Source: Sinorhizobium fredii USDA 205 (GTDB lineage: Bacteria > Pseudomonadota > Alphaproteobacteria > Rhizobiales > Rhizobiaceae). Taken from it: a DNA stretch of 56,729 nucleotides. Below are positions 8,953 to 16,347 of the stretch, one piece after another (positions within the stretch are counted from its first letter, which is position 1; the number at the start of each line of letters is the position of its first letter). Both the position numbers and the translations under genes were made by a program. The DNA lies in contig NZ_AUTC01000149.1 in NCBI RefSeq assembly GCF_001461695.1, positions 1-56,729 on the forward strand, written 5' to 3'. The notes beneath the pieces are model-generated. The model was not told where the DNA came from. It made no database searches and saw nothing but the letters and a program-made list of their open reading frames with translations.

Positions 8953-9060
8953 GTACTGCATGATTCCTTAAATCGGAATCGATTTAGGGACAAAATCGTG
9001 CAGGATTTCAAAGTGCTACAGCGACCTTACCGCGTCCGATTGGACGCGCGGCGCCTTAGA
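8953..9060. repeat. RIME-like intergenic element, copy 1
   Basis: About 107 bp shared with 11845-11951, 15695-15801 and 23761-23867. It comprises a TACTGCATG...CATGC palindrome module (TTAAATCGG/CCGATTTAA core), the AAGTGCTACAGCGACC spacer, and a GCGTCC/GGACGC-type hairpin. The layout matches Rhizobium-specific intergenic mosaic elements. This copy is more diverged than the others. Confidence 0.75.
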
Positions 9061-9095
9061 GTTTTCAATCCATTTTCACCACGATCAGCACGTTC

Positions 9096-9650
9096 ATGGA
9101 CCAGATCCTTGCCGACATCCTTGTTTCGACGCGGACGCCCTATCCGGTGATATTCGCGCGTTTGTGCGGCGCGATCCTGCTCGGCGCCCTCATCGGCATC
9201 GAGAGGGAGAAGCGCCAGCGCCCCGCCGGACTGAGGACGCATATCCTGGTGAGCCTTGCTTCGGCGATCTTCGCGGTGGTGGCGGTCGAAAGCGTCCATA
9301 TGACGAGCCTGTCGGGCCCGGAGGTCCGCATCGACCCGATCCGGGTCGTCGAAGCGGTGACCGCAGGAGTCGCCTTCCTTGCCGCCGGCATGATCGTGTT
9401 TTCGAAGGGCGAGGTGAAGGGCCTGACGACGGGCGCCGGCATGTGGCTTGCCGGGGCCGTCGGCATTTCAGTCGGTTTCGGCTTCTGGTTGATCGCCACC
9501 TTTGCCGCCGTGGCCAGTCTCATCGTCCTCTTCATCCTCGGCCGGATGGAGGTGGCGTTGCAATGGAAGGCGCCCGAAGGTGAAGAGAACGGTGCCGGAG
9601 AACACCCTGCGCCCCGGACGCCGTCCGGGTCGGACGACCACAGTCGATGA
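9096..9650 (+). CDS. MgtC/SapB family inner-membrane protein
   Basis: The 184-residue protein has the MgtC/SapB signature near its start (LCGAILLGALIGIEREK, then RPAGLRTHILVSLASAIFAVV). Four or five hydrophobic helices follow, including AVTAGVAFLAAGMIV and GAGMWLAGAVGISVGFGFW. MgtC proteins help cells survive low magnesium and acidic conditions, partly by controlling the F-type ATPase. The C-terminal tail is short and polar, lacking the ACT-like domain of long MgtC proteins. It is a single gene with a RIME element directly upstream. Confidence 0.85.
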   Translation: MDQILADILVSTRTPYPVIFARLCGAILLGALIGIEREKRQRPAGLRTHILVSLASAIFAVVAVESVHMTSLSGPEVRIDPIRVVEAVTAGVAFLAAGMIVFSKGEVKGLTTGAGMWLAGAVGISVGFGFWLIATFAAVASLIVLFILGRMEVALQWKAPEGEENGAGEHPAPRTPSGSDDHSR

Positions 9651-9715
9651 GGAAAACTAGCCCGTGAAGCCGGGTGACGGGCGCGCTTCGTGCCTGTCCA
9701 GAACGGGCGGACGGA

Positions 9716-9961
9716 TCAGGCCGCTCCAGCAGCGAGCATGGCTTCGTCACGCCCAGTCGGCACTGGTCCTGCCCCAACCGGACCCCTCTGCCGCAGGACA
9801 TGCAGGGCGGCGACGGCCCGAAGCGCCTCTTCGGCTGTCGCAAAGATCCGGCCGTCGAGCGACCAGACGCTGTATTTGACGGCGACAAAACGCAATTGCC
9901 CATTGTCTGGCATCAGCGCGCCCACGGCCTCGCCGGCGAATTCGATCGTCTGCCTGTTCAT
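9716..9961 (-). CDS. small hypothetical protein
   Basis: An 81-residue protein starts at MNRQTIEFAGEAVG. It reads as a compact alpha/beta protein without transmembrane segments or known motifs (VAVKYSVWSLDGRIFATAEEALRAV). A longer frame exists upstream, but it runs through a repeat and the neighbouring gene. Weak GTTCC/AACA spacing upstream hints at a stress promoter but does not fit the consensus. The function is unknown. Confidence 0.5.
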   Translation of the reverse strand: MNRQTIEFAGEAVGALMPDNGQLRFVAVKYSVWSLDGRIFATAEEALRAVAALHVLRQRGPVGAGPVPTGRDEAMLAAGAA

Positions 9962-10149
9962 GGAATGGGCTCCTCCCTCGCCGCCTGCAGTTGGCGACCG
10001 GCTGCAAGGCAAAGGACAACCGCCCCGAATCCTCGTCTTCAGCCGCGAGGAAAACACCTCTCGGCTGCTTTGGTTCCGTGGAAACGAAAATATTGCTCCG
10101 AAACCGAGGGGCCCCCACGCCGCGCGCCAGCCGAGCAAACATTCCACTT

Positions 10150-10195
10150 CGCTTGAGCCAACAGAATGGTTCAATTTAACCGGGAAAGGCTCTAA
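10150..10195. repeat. 46-bp intergenic repeat, copy 2
   Basis: Identical to 2-47. It overlaps the last four bases of the amino-acid dehydrogenase gene, so the TAG stop codon on the minus strand is part of the repeat. Confidence 0.85.
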
Positions 10196-11445
10196 GCGAG
10201 GAAGCGGTCCGGCCGGTAGGACGCAAGGTCGATCACGGTCTTCTCGCCCGTCATCGCTTCCGCGAGCGCCCGGCCGGTGACCGGGCCAAGGGTCATGCCG
10301 TGGTGGGCGTGCCCGAAGGCGAACCACAGGCCCTCGTGCCTGGGCGCCTTGCCGATGATCGGCATCATGTCCGGTGTGCAAGGCCGCGCGCCGAGCCACG
10401 GTTCCTCGTCGCGCCGTTCGGCGAGCGGGAAGAACTCGCGGGCGACGCGCTCTGCCCGGGTCAACTGAACCGGCGTTTTCGGTGCGTCGCGCAGCGCGAA
10501 TTCGGCCCCCGTCGTCAGGCGGATGCCGCGCAGCATCGGCGCCAGGAAATAGCCCATTTCCTCGTCCAGCACCCAGTTGTTCAGTTGTGCACCGTCCTTG
10601 GTGCCGTAGTGCATGTGATAGCCGCGTTTGACCGCAAGCGGGAAATGATAGCCGAGCTTGCGCGTCACCGTGTCGGCCCACGGGCCGAGGGCGACCACCA
10701 CCTCGCGGGCTTCCAGCGGGCCATCCGGCGTCGCGACGCGCCAGCCGGGGCCTTCCAGGATATGCTCGAGCGTTGCCGCGTCGCCCGAGACAAGCCGTCC
10801 GCCAAGCGACTGGAAATAGCCGAGATAGGCCTTGTTCAGGCTGTGCGGGTCGCGAATCGACCAGGGATCGCTCCAGCGCAAGCCGCCGGCCAGCTCCACC
10901 TGGATCGAAGGCTCGATGGTCTTCAACTCGCTGGACGAAAGCTTCTGGTGGTTGACGCCGAATCCGGCCGACAGCTTCTCGGCGTCCTTATAGGCGGCGT
11001 CGCGTTCCTTCTCGGTGCGGAACACCTTCATCCAGCCGTCCTTGCGGACAAGGTCCCCGGCGCCGGACGCGTCGATCAGGTCGCTGTGCTCGGCGATCGA
11101 ATTCTCGATCAGCGGTGCGTAGAGATTGGCGATCCGCTGGTGCCGCGTAAATCCCGAGTGCCACCAATACCGCGCCAGGAACGGCACCAGACTCGGTAGC
11201 GCGCGGAAGTGATAGCTTGCATCGATGGTGTTGTTCAGCGCGTAGCGGAAGAGCGCCCCGAAATCGTGCGGGAAACCGTAAGGGAAAACACCTTCGCGCT
11301 GAATGAGACCGGCATTGCCAAAGGACGTCTCCTCGCCCGCACCGCGACGATCGAGAAGCACCACCGATTTGCCGCGCCGCGCCAGGTGAATGGCGCTCGA
11401 AATGCCGACAATCCCGGCGCCCAATACCACTACGTCAGTTTTCAT
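10192..11445 (-). CDS. FAD-dependent D-amino acid dehydrogenase (DadA-like)
   Basis: The 417-residue protein begins with a Rossmann dinucleotide site (VVVLGAGIVGISSAIHLARRG, followed by Glu/Asp-like LLDRRG). It ends with the GHAHHGMTLGPVTGRALAE block typical of DadA and glycine oxidase relatives. These flavoenzymes oxidise D-amino acids to 2-oxo acids and pass electrons to the respiratory chain. The length matches the family (410-435). There is no adjacent racemase, so the preferred substrate is unknown. The stop codon lies within a dispersed repeat. Confidence 0.85.
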   Translation of the reverse strand: MKTDVVVLGAGIVGISSAIHLARRGKSVVLLDRRGAGEETSFGNAGLIQREGVFPYGFPHDFGALFRYALNNTIDASYHFRALPSLVPFLARYWWHSGFTRHQRIANLYAPLIENSIAEHSDLIDASGAGDLVRKDGWMKVFRTEKERDAAYKDAEKLSAGFGVNHQKLSSSELKTIEPSIQVELAGGLRWSDPWSIRDPHSLNKAYLGYFQSLGGRLVSGDAATLEHILEGPGWRVATPDGPLEAREVVVALGPWADTVTRKLGYHFPLAVKRGYHMHYGTKDGAQLNNWVLDEEMGYFLAPMLRGIRLTTGAEFALRDAPKTPVQLTRAERVAREFFPLAERRDEEPWLGARPCTPDMMPIIGKAPRHEGLWFAFGHAHHGMTLGPVTGRALAEAMTGEKTVIDLASYRPDRFLA

Positions 11446-11664
11446 AGACGATGCCCCGTTCTTTCGCCTCGATGGAACGACGCGTCACGTCTTGATCGTT
11501 CGAGGATACGCGCATGAATAGCCAAGCAAACCAGGCGGGGCAAGGGACGAAGCCTTCACGAAAAAGGGCGAAGCTGAAAGCCTCACCCCTGCAAAGGAAA
11601 AACAATGTCGTGGGAGCTGGCGCGGAGCGGAGAGCGATCCGCTCCGCAAGTCAGGGTTTACTCG

Positions 11665-11829
11665 TCAAGTTCGGCGGAAGAGCCCCATAACGAGCGAGAC
11701 CACCAGGAAGATCAGGAACAGGAAGAACAGGATCTGGGCGATTCCGGCCGAGGTACCGGCTATGCCGCCGAAGCCGAGAACGCCGGCTATGATCGCGACC
11801 ACGAGAAAGATGAGGGCATAGTAGAGCAT
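11665..11829 (-). CDS. DUF1328 family small membrane protein
   Basis: The 54-residue protein (MLYYALIFLVVAIIAGVLGF... ending GLFRRT) has two hydrophobic helices with the GFGGIAGTSAGIAQILF junction characteristic of DUF1328 (YtjA-like) proteins. These are tiny inner-membrane proteins, frequently stress-induced in rhizobia. An EcfG-type promoter lies 136-161 bp upstream, and a RIME copy occupies the intervening leader. Confidence 0.85.
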   Translation of the reverse strand: MLYYALIFLVVAIIAGVLGFGGIAGTSAGIAQILFFLFLIFLVVSLVMGLFRRT

Positions 11830-11844
11830 TTGCTATCTCCTTGC

Positions 11845-11951
11845 CTACTGCATGTCTCCTTAAATCGGAGCCGATTTGAGGAGAAAAACATGCAGTAATT
11901 CAAAGTGCTACAGCGACCTTTATGCGTCTGAAAAGACGCACGGCGCTGTAG
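11845..11951. repeat. RIME-like intergenic element, copy 2
   Basis: It carries the same modules as the copies at 8953, 15695 and 23761, in the orientation opposite to the latter two. It sits between a predicted EcfG promoter and the DUF1328 start codon, so it would be transcribed as part of the leader. Confidence 0.85.
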
Positions 11952-11964
11952 GAATTGAAATCCA

Positions 11965-11990
11965 AACGCTCTGCCTCTCGCCTTTGTTCC
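11965..11990 (-). promoter_or_regulatory. candidate EcfG-type promoter for DUF1328 gene
   Basis: On the minus strand GGAAC (11990-11986) is followed after 17 bp by CGTT (11968-11965). This is an exact match to the EcfG/RpoE2 consensus, directed at the gene starting at 11829. Confidence 0.6.
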
Positions 11991-12085
11991 GGCCAGGACC
12001 CGAAGGCCATTAACCAGACAGAAACCACTTGTTTAAGCAAAGGAAAGAAAAACAATCCAAAATTGCGAGTCCGGCAAACATGTCA

Positions 12086-12110
12086 GGAACCTTCGCTACG
12101 GGTTGGCGTT
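12086..12110 (+). promoter_or_regulatory. candidate EcfG-type promoter
   Basis: GGAAC at 12086-12090 and CGTT at 12107-12110 are spaced 16 bp apart. The predicted start of transcription is about 25 bp before the ATG at 12142. Confidence 0.6.
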
Positions 12111-12141
12111 CTCCGGGAAACAGAGTTCCTCAAGGTCAGAA

Positions 12142-12336
12142 ATGAAGCTCCCTTCGCGACATATCCTCAAGACGGTGACAGAAATCCCCCGGCACGCGGC
12201 CGATTTGCGGAACCATAATCTGCACATCGGCAGAACGCTGTGTGAGCTTGAGATGCGCACGGAGGGAAAGAGCAACGAACATCTTCAGGGCCTGCTGGAA
12301 AATTTGGAGCGGGCCGAGCGCAAAGCTCGCAACTAG
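12142..12336 (+). CDS. small hypothetical protein, probable stress gene
   Basis: A 64-residue hydrophilic, mostly helical protein (MKLPSRHILKTVTEIPRHAADL... LENLERAERKARN). It has no known domain. Support comes from the well-placed EcfG-type promoter immediately upstream and from a balanced amino-acid composition. The longer frame starting at 12103 would begin before the predicted transcript start, so the ATG at 12142 is preferred. Confidence 0.5.
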   Translation: MKLPSRHILKTVTEIPRHAADLRNHNLHIGRTLCELEMRTEGKSNEHLQGLLENLERAERKARN

Positions 12337-12410
12337 CGCAGTTTCCCTCCAGAGGTTGTGCGGATAAACCCCAGGCGACAACAACCGGGCATGGCGCGCC
12401 GCAGCGGCGC

Positions 12411-12435
12411 GGAACAAAAGGCGCCAATCGGCGTT
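12411..12435 (+). promoter_or_regulatory. candidate EcfG-type promoter for the glycine-zipper lipoprotein
   Basis: GGAAC at 12411-12415 and CGTT at 12432-12435 with a 16-bp spacer. The start codon at 12498 is about 60 bp downstream. Confidence 0.65.
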
Positions 12436-12497
12436 CTCACAACGATAACGCGCGCCGCAGCGGCGGCTGGTCAATCAACCTCGGATAGGAAAGCACC

Positions 12498-12746
12498 ATG
12501 AAGAAATTCCTTCTCGTCGCTAGCGTAATTCTCACCCTCGCCGCCTGCACGCAAACGGAAAGGGGTGCCACGATTGGCGCCGTTTCCGGCGGTATCATCG
12601 GTGGAGCCGTTTCGAATGATGTCAGGGGCGCCGCGGTCGGCGCGGCCGTAGGTGGCGTTGCCGGTGCCCTTATCGGCCGCGCGAACGAACCCGGCTATTG
12701 CGTCTATCGCGACCGCTACGGCCGCCGCTACACCGCGCGATGCTGA
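12498..12746 (+). CDS. glycine-zipper outer-membrane lipoprotein
   Basis: The 82-residue protein has a type II signal peptide with lipobox LAAC (cysteine about residue 17). A glycine-zipper region follows (GATIGAVSGGIIGGAVSND, then GAAVGAAVGGVAGALIGRA), and a tail with YCVYRDRYGRRY. Such SlyB/YMGG-like lipoproteins are inserted in the envelope and are commonly stress-regulated. An AGGAAAG ribosome site precedes the ATG. An exact EcfG-type promoter upstream and the phyR/nepR genes just downstream fit a general-stress role. Confidence 0.85.
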   Translation: MKKFLLVASVILTLAACTQTERGATIGAVSGGIIGGAVSNDVRGAAVGAAVGGVAGALIGRANEPGYCVYRDRYGRRYTARC

Positions 12747-12807
12747 TCGGCTCCGCGAAAGCGGATTCGAGGTCGCGTCGATAGCTTCGCTATCGTGCCA
12801 TTGAGGC

Positions 12808-12837
12808 ACACGGTCCTCCCGCGCGGGAGGACCGTGT
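12808..12837. terminator. bidirectional palindromic terminator
   Basis: A perfect 30-bp palindrome (arms ACACGGTCCTCCCGC and its complement) lies between the convergent lipoprotein and nepR genes. It can form a very stable hairpin in either transcript. Confidence 0.7.
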
Positions 12838-12845
12838 ATCCTTTG

Positions 12846-13037
12846 TCAATCGCCTGATTGCGCCCTCTCGGCCTCGTCGAGGCGCCCGAGAAGATCGATG
12901 AACTGCTGCGGCACAGGCTCGGACTCGATCGCCTGGTAAAGTGCCCTCAACCGGGACGCTATTACGCCATTGGCATTGTTTTTCCTGGCGCCCGCCGCCG
13001 ATATGCCTCGCGCCCGCCCGTCGGTCCGATCGTTCAT
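12846..13037 (-). CDS. nepR: anti-sigma factor NepR
   Basis: The 63-residue protein carries the NepR core: a basic, flexible N-terminus, then IASRLRALYQAIESEPVPQQFIDLLGRLDEAE, two helices joined by the EPVP turn. NepR binds the sigma factor EcfG in unstressed cells and is released when phosphorylated PhyR takes it away. The gene is divergent from phyR, as usual. No ecfG gene follows it in this window, so this is probably a second NepR/PhyR pair acting on a sigma factor encoded elsewhere (inference). Confidence 0.85.
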   Translation of the reverse strand: MNDRTDGRARGISAAGARKNNANGVIASRLRALYQAIESEPVPQQFIDLLGRLDEAERAQSGD

Positions 13038-13209
13038 TTTTCAATTCCGCGTACCGAAGGCCCAAATCCCCCGGCTGTTTTCCATTCGTATGTCGTCGTC
13101 GGCAATCTGTTTCCTGAATTCGCAAGACGCGCGCACGACATTGACGTATCCTGCGTCACGCCACCGCCCATAAGTGCGAATTTACGCACAATAGTTTAGG
13201 AAGGCCTAA

Positions 13210-14007
13210 ATGTCACTTTCCACCAGGATTGCGCCGCATCTTCCTTATCTTAGGCGTTATGCCCGCGCCGTCACAGGCTCACAAGCGGCAGGCGATGCCT
13301 ATGTTGCCGCCGTCCTGGAGGCCTTGATCGAAGACATCAGCCTATTCCCCTCGGCATCGAACGATCGCATAAGCCTGTACAAGCTTTTCTGCTCCCTCTT
13401 CGACAAACTCAAGGTCGATCGGTCCCATTTGAGCTCGCCGTTCGCCTGGGAGCAGAGAGCCGCCGCCAATCTGTCGCTGATCGCGCCGACGCCCCGACAG
13501 GCATTCCTGCTGATCTCCGTCGAAGGATTTTCAAGCGGCGAAGCGGCGGAAATCATGTCGATCGACCAGGGCGCGTTCGCCAAGCTTCTGTCCAGTGCTT
13601 CGGAAGAGATTTCGCGCCAGGTTGCCACCGACATCATGATCATCGAAGACGAGCCGCTCATCGCCATGGACATCGAGGACATGGTGACGAGCCTGGGGCA
13701 TCGGGTCACCGGCATTGCCCGCACGCATCGCGAGGCGATCGATATCTATCGGCAGACATCACCCAAGATGGTTCTCGCGGATATCCAGCTCGCCGACGGG
13801 AGTTCCGGTGTCGACGCGGTCAACGACATCCTGACGCAGGCGGCCGTCCCGGTGATCTTCATCACCGCTTTCCCCGAGCGGCTGCTGACGGGCAACAAGC
13901 CCGAGCCAGCCTTCCTGGTGACGAAGCCTTTCAATCCGGAGATGGTCAAGGCGCTGATCAGCCAGGCGCTGTTCTTCGACGAACAAGCACAGGCGCGAAC
14001 TCGTTAG
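13210..14007 (+). CDS. phyR: stress response regulator PhyR
   Basis: The 265-residue protein has a sigma-like output domain first (about residues 1-130, with LPYLRRYARAVTGSQAAGD and the region-4-like RQAFLLISVEGFSSGEAAEIM). A receiver domain follows (about 140-258) with acidic pocket E146/D147, phosphoacceptor D191 in VLADIQLADG, and the conserved FLVTKPF lysine. Phosphorylated PhyR mimics sigma and sequesters NepR. It is divergent from nepR across a 170-bp gap that contains a GTGCG/CGCAC inverted repeat. I found no EcfG-type promoter in that gap. Confidence 0.92.
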   Translation: MSLSTRIAPHLPYLRRYARAVTGSQAAGDAYVAAVLEALIEDISLFPSASNDRISLYKLFCSLFDKLKVDRSHLSSPFAWEQRAAANLSLIAPTPRQAFLLISVEGFSSGEAAEIMSIDQGAFAKLLSSASEEISRQVATDIMIIEDEPLIAMDIEDMVTSLGHRVTGIARTHREAIDIYRQTSPKMVLADIQLADGSSGVDAVNDILTQAAVPVIFITAFPERLLTGNKPEPAFLVTKPFNPEMVKALISQALFFDEQAQARTR

Positions 14008-14033
14008 ATCACGATGATTTTAGTTTAATAGGT

Positions 14034-14082
14034 TAGAGCGGGATGGGGGCGGAAAACCGCACACGCTTTCCTCATGCCGCTC
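14034..14082. repeat. palindromic intergenic repeat family B, copy 2
   Basis: Similar to 6544-6592, with AGCGGGA/CCGCT outer arms and an inner GGCGGAAAACCGC hairpin. It lies between the phyR stop and the end of the convergent permease gene, where it may end transcripts from both sides. Confidence 0.7.
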
Positions 14083-14089
14083 GAAAGCC

Positions 14090-15217
14090 TCATCCGGGCA
14101 GTTGAGGTTCGGGTGGAAGCTCACGCAGCTGCTCGAAGATGGTCATCGCGATCAGCGACAGCGGCATGGCGAGGATCGCCCCGACCGCGCCCCACATCCA
14201 CGTCCAGAACAGGATGGCGACGAAGATCAGGAAGGGATTGACCTCAAAGCGTTGTCCCAGGATCGCCGGGACGACGAGATTTTCCATGGCGAGATGAATG
14301 AGGAAGAAGGCGGTCGCCGGCGCGAGCGCCACGACAAGCGCATCATGGGTCATCAGCCCCCCGACGAGCAGCGACAGCGTCATGAACGTGACGCCGAGAT
14401 AGGGAATGAAGCTTGAGACGAAGGCGAAGAGCCCCCAGAGCGGCGGCATGGGCAGCCCGCCGACCAACGCGATCATCATGGTGAAGCCGCCCAGCGCCAG
14501 ATAGATCAGGCTGGCCGTCGAGAAGTAGCGCGTCAGCCCGTCTTCGATGGCATTCATGATGCGGATCGCGCTCAACCGGCCCTCGCGGCTCGGAAATGCG
14601 AGGATGATCGTGCTGCGCAGTTGGATGCGGCCGAGCAGAAACAGGACGAGCGCCGCCAGGAAGATCAGCGTCTGGATCAACGCCGGCGTCGCGCTCGCCG
14701 CGGCCGCCCCGAGAAGTGGTCCCGCATTCTTGACAATGACGTCCGCGAAGGCGTCAGTGCCGAGGCTCCGCGCCAGCGCCATCCGCCCCCATTCGAAACG
14801 CTCGATGAAAGGCAGTATGCGTTCAACCACGCCTTCCGCCAGCCGCGGCGCCTCGCGCGCCACCTCGGTGATCGGACCCAAGAGCGCATTGACGAGCGAT
14901 GAAAGGCCGAGCACGAAGAAGAGCGCCAGCAAAAGACCACCAAGTATCGGCGGGAGACCGAAACGCGCCAGCTCGTCGGCGGCCCTGCCAAGCACGATCC
15001 CGACGACGATGGCAAATGCAATGGGCATCAAAATCGCCGCCATCGCGTAAACGACCGCCGAGCAAGCGACGACGAACAACCCGACGACGCTCCAGGCGAC
15101 GACGAGATCCATGCCGTCGCGCTTTCGAGCCGCCGCCTTCGTCGCCTGCGCCAGGGCGAGTTCCTTTTCGGCGTCGCGCTTGCGGCTGCGGACAACCGCT
15201 ACACTTTTGCTGTCCAT
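14090..15217 (-). CDS. AI-2E transporter family (PerM-like) membrane protein
   Basis: The 375-residue protein has seven or eight hydrophobic helices. The family signature lies near the C-terminus (SFIPYLGVTFMTLSLLVGGLM and LILFWTWMWGAVGAILAMPL-type segments). Members export or exchange diverse small molecules; the autoinducer-2 name comes from E. coli TqsA and should not be read as function. The ATG at 15217 is preferred over the GTG at 15223, because the AGAGAGAC site sits at better distance from it. Confidence 0.85.
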   Translation of the reverse strand: MDSKSVAVVRSRKRDAEKELALAQATKAAARKRDGMDLVVAWSVVGLFVVACSAVVYAMAAILMPIAFAIVVGIVLGRAADELARFGLPPILGGLLLALFFVLGLSSLVNALLGPITEVAREAPRLAEGVVERILPFIERFEWGRMALARSLGTDAFADVIVKNAGPLLGAAAASATPALIQTLIFLAALVLFLLGRIQLRSTIILAFPSREGRLSAIRIMNAIEDGLTRYFSTASLIYLALGGFTMMIALVGGLPMPPLWGLFAFVSSFIPYLGVTFMTLSLLVGGLMTHDALVVALAPATAFFLIHLAMENLVVPAILGQRFEVNPFLIFVAILFWTWMWGAVGAILAMPLSLIAMTIFEQLRELPPEPQLPG

Positions 15218-15377
15218 CGACACGTCTCTCTAACCGCTCTGCTCACTGTGCCCGGCCGTCCTCTTCTTCCGTGGGACGCAACGAAACGCCGGCCAGGCGC
15301 GCCGCGCGCCGGCAAGCCTCGAGGCCGATGAGAGGAAGCCTTGGGCTGTTCTCCGCCCGTGATCCCGGCGGCCCAAG

Positions 15378-15548
15378 TCAATGCTTTTCTGGCGGAAATA
15401 TGTGGAGCGTCACGGAAAGCAGCCCCAGTCCCACGAGGATTATCAACAGGGTATACGCCACGTCCTCGGACGTCCGCGGGAAAAGGCCAAAGCCCAAAAC
15501 CACCCCGGCGATCAGCAGCAAACAAAGCCGCGGCAGCCAATAGAGCAT
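15378..15548 (-). CDS. small two-helix membrane protein, probable stress gene
   Basis: A 56-residue protein starts at MLYWLPRLCLLLIAGVVLGF. Two membrane helices are joined by a polar FPRTSEDVA turn, and the tail is PPEKH. A GAGGAA ribosome site is at the proper distance. An exact EcfG-type promoter sits 34-58 bp upstream. No family name is recognised. Confidence 0.75.
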   Translation of the reverse strand: MLYWLPRLCLLLIAGVVLGFGLFPRTSEDVAYTLLIILVGLGLLSVTLHIFPPEKH

Positions 15549-15581
15549 GGGCAATTCCTCCACGTGCGGAACCGATCGGTA

Positions 15582-15606
15582 AACGCTTCGAAAAGCGAAT
15601 CGTTCC
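15582..15606 (-). promoter_or_regulatory. candidate EcfG-type promoter
   Basis: On the minus strand GGAAC (15606-15602), a 16-bp spacer and CGTT (15585-15582) precede the small membrane protein gene at 15548. Confidence 0.65.
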
Positions 15607-15694
15607 TGCTCGGTGGTCGGAGGAGCCGTCAGCAAGACGCCGCCGGGCCCTTTCAGCCGGCGGCGTTCGAATTTCAGACAGGACGCGGCCTGAC

Positions 15695-15801
15695 CTACAG
15701 CGCCGCGCGCCTTATCAGGCGCACAAAGGTCGCTGTAGCACTTTGAAGTGCTGCATGTCTTTGTCCCTAAATCGAGGTCGATTCAAGGAGACATGCCGTA
15801 G
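15695..15801. repeat. RIME-like intergenic element, copy 3
   Basis: It shares nearly every base with 23761-23867, including CTACAGCGCCGCGCGCCTTA and the AAATCGAGGTCGATT palindrome. It ends 4 bp before the stop of the RidA gene. Confidence 0.9.
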
Positions 15802-15805
15802 CGCC

Positions 15806-16150
15806 TCAAAGGGCTGCCGTCACGATGACTTCGACGAGATATTCAGGGGCTGCGAGCTTGGCCTCGCCGGTGGCGCGGGCGGGCGTATGGCCCTGCGGCG
15901 CCCAGGCATCCCAAACAGAGTTCATCTTGGCGAAGTCCACCATGTCGGCGAGCCAGATGGTGGCCGAGAGGATACGCGTCTTGTCCGTGCCGGCGAGCGC
16001 CAGCAGGCGGTCGACCTCGGCCAGCGCCTGTTTGGTCTGCGTGACGACATCGTCTCCGGCGTTGCCCACCTGGCCGGCCAGATAAACCGTGTTGTTGTAG
16101 ACCACGGCCTGGCTCATCCGCGGACCGGTCTCGAAGCGCTTGATTTCCAT
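15806..16150 (-). CDS. RidA/YjgF family protein
   Basis: The 114-residue protein is a full-length YjgF/YER057c/UK114 member. It has VYLAGQVGNAGDDVVTQTKQALAEVDRLLALAG, then the C-terminal motif with PARATGEAKLAAPEYLVEVIVTA, where the Arg is the imine-binding residue. RidA enzymes hydrolyse reactive enamine/imine intermediates from amino-acid deamination. I chose MEIKRFE because AGGA lies 8 bp upstream; MTNMEIK at 16159 is possible. It sits downstream of the dpp genes on the same strand, separated by nearly 200 bp. Confidence 0.88.
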   Translation of the reverse strand: MEIKRFETGPRMSQAVVYNNTVYLAGQVGNAGDDVVTQTKQALAEVDRLLALAGTDKTRILSATIWLADMVDFAKMNSVWDAWAPQGHTPARATGEAKLAAPEYLVEVIVTAAL

Positions 16151-16347
16151 ATTCGTCATCCTGGTGTTGGGCCGACCAAGGGATTGCCGGCCAATTCGGC
16201 TGCCCGCCGCCAGGGCCAAATCTCAATAGCGGCGGCAGATGCTCTACACGATCGGGACGGGAACTCCAACAAGCCGCACCCGCATGGGAGATGCGACTTG
16301 CCAGGATTTCTACCGTTCCGCCCGGAACCGCTTAGAGCCTTTCCTCG

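Noticed and set aside
11514..11690. 58-codon plus-strand ORF preceded by GGAAC-N18-CGTT
   Set aside because: The spacer is outside the EcfG range, there is no convincing ribosome site, and the ORF runs into the 3' end of the DUF1328 gene.
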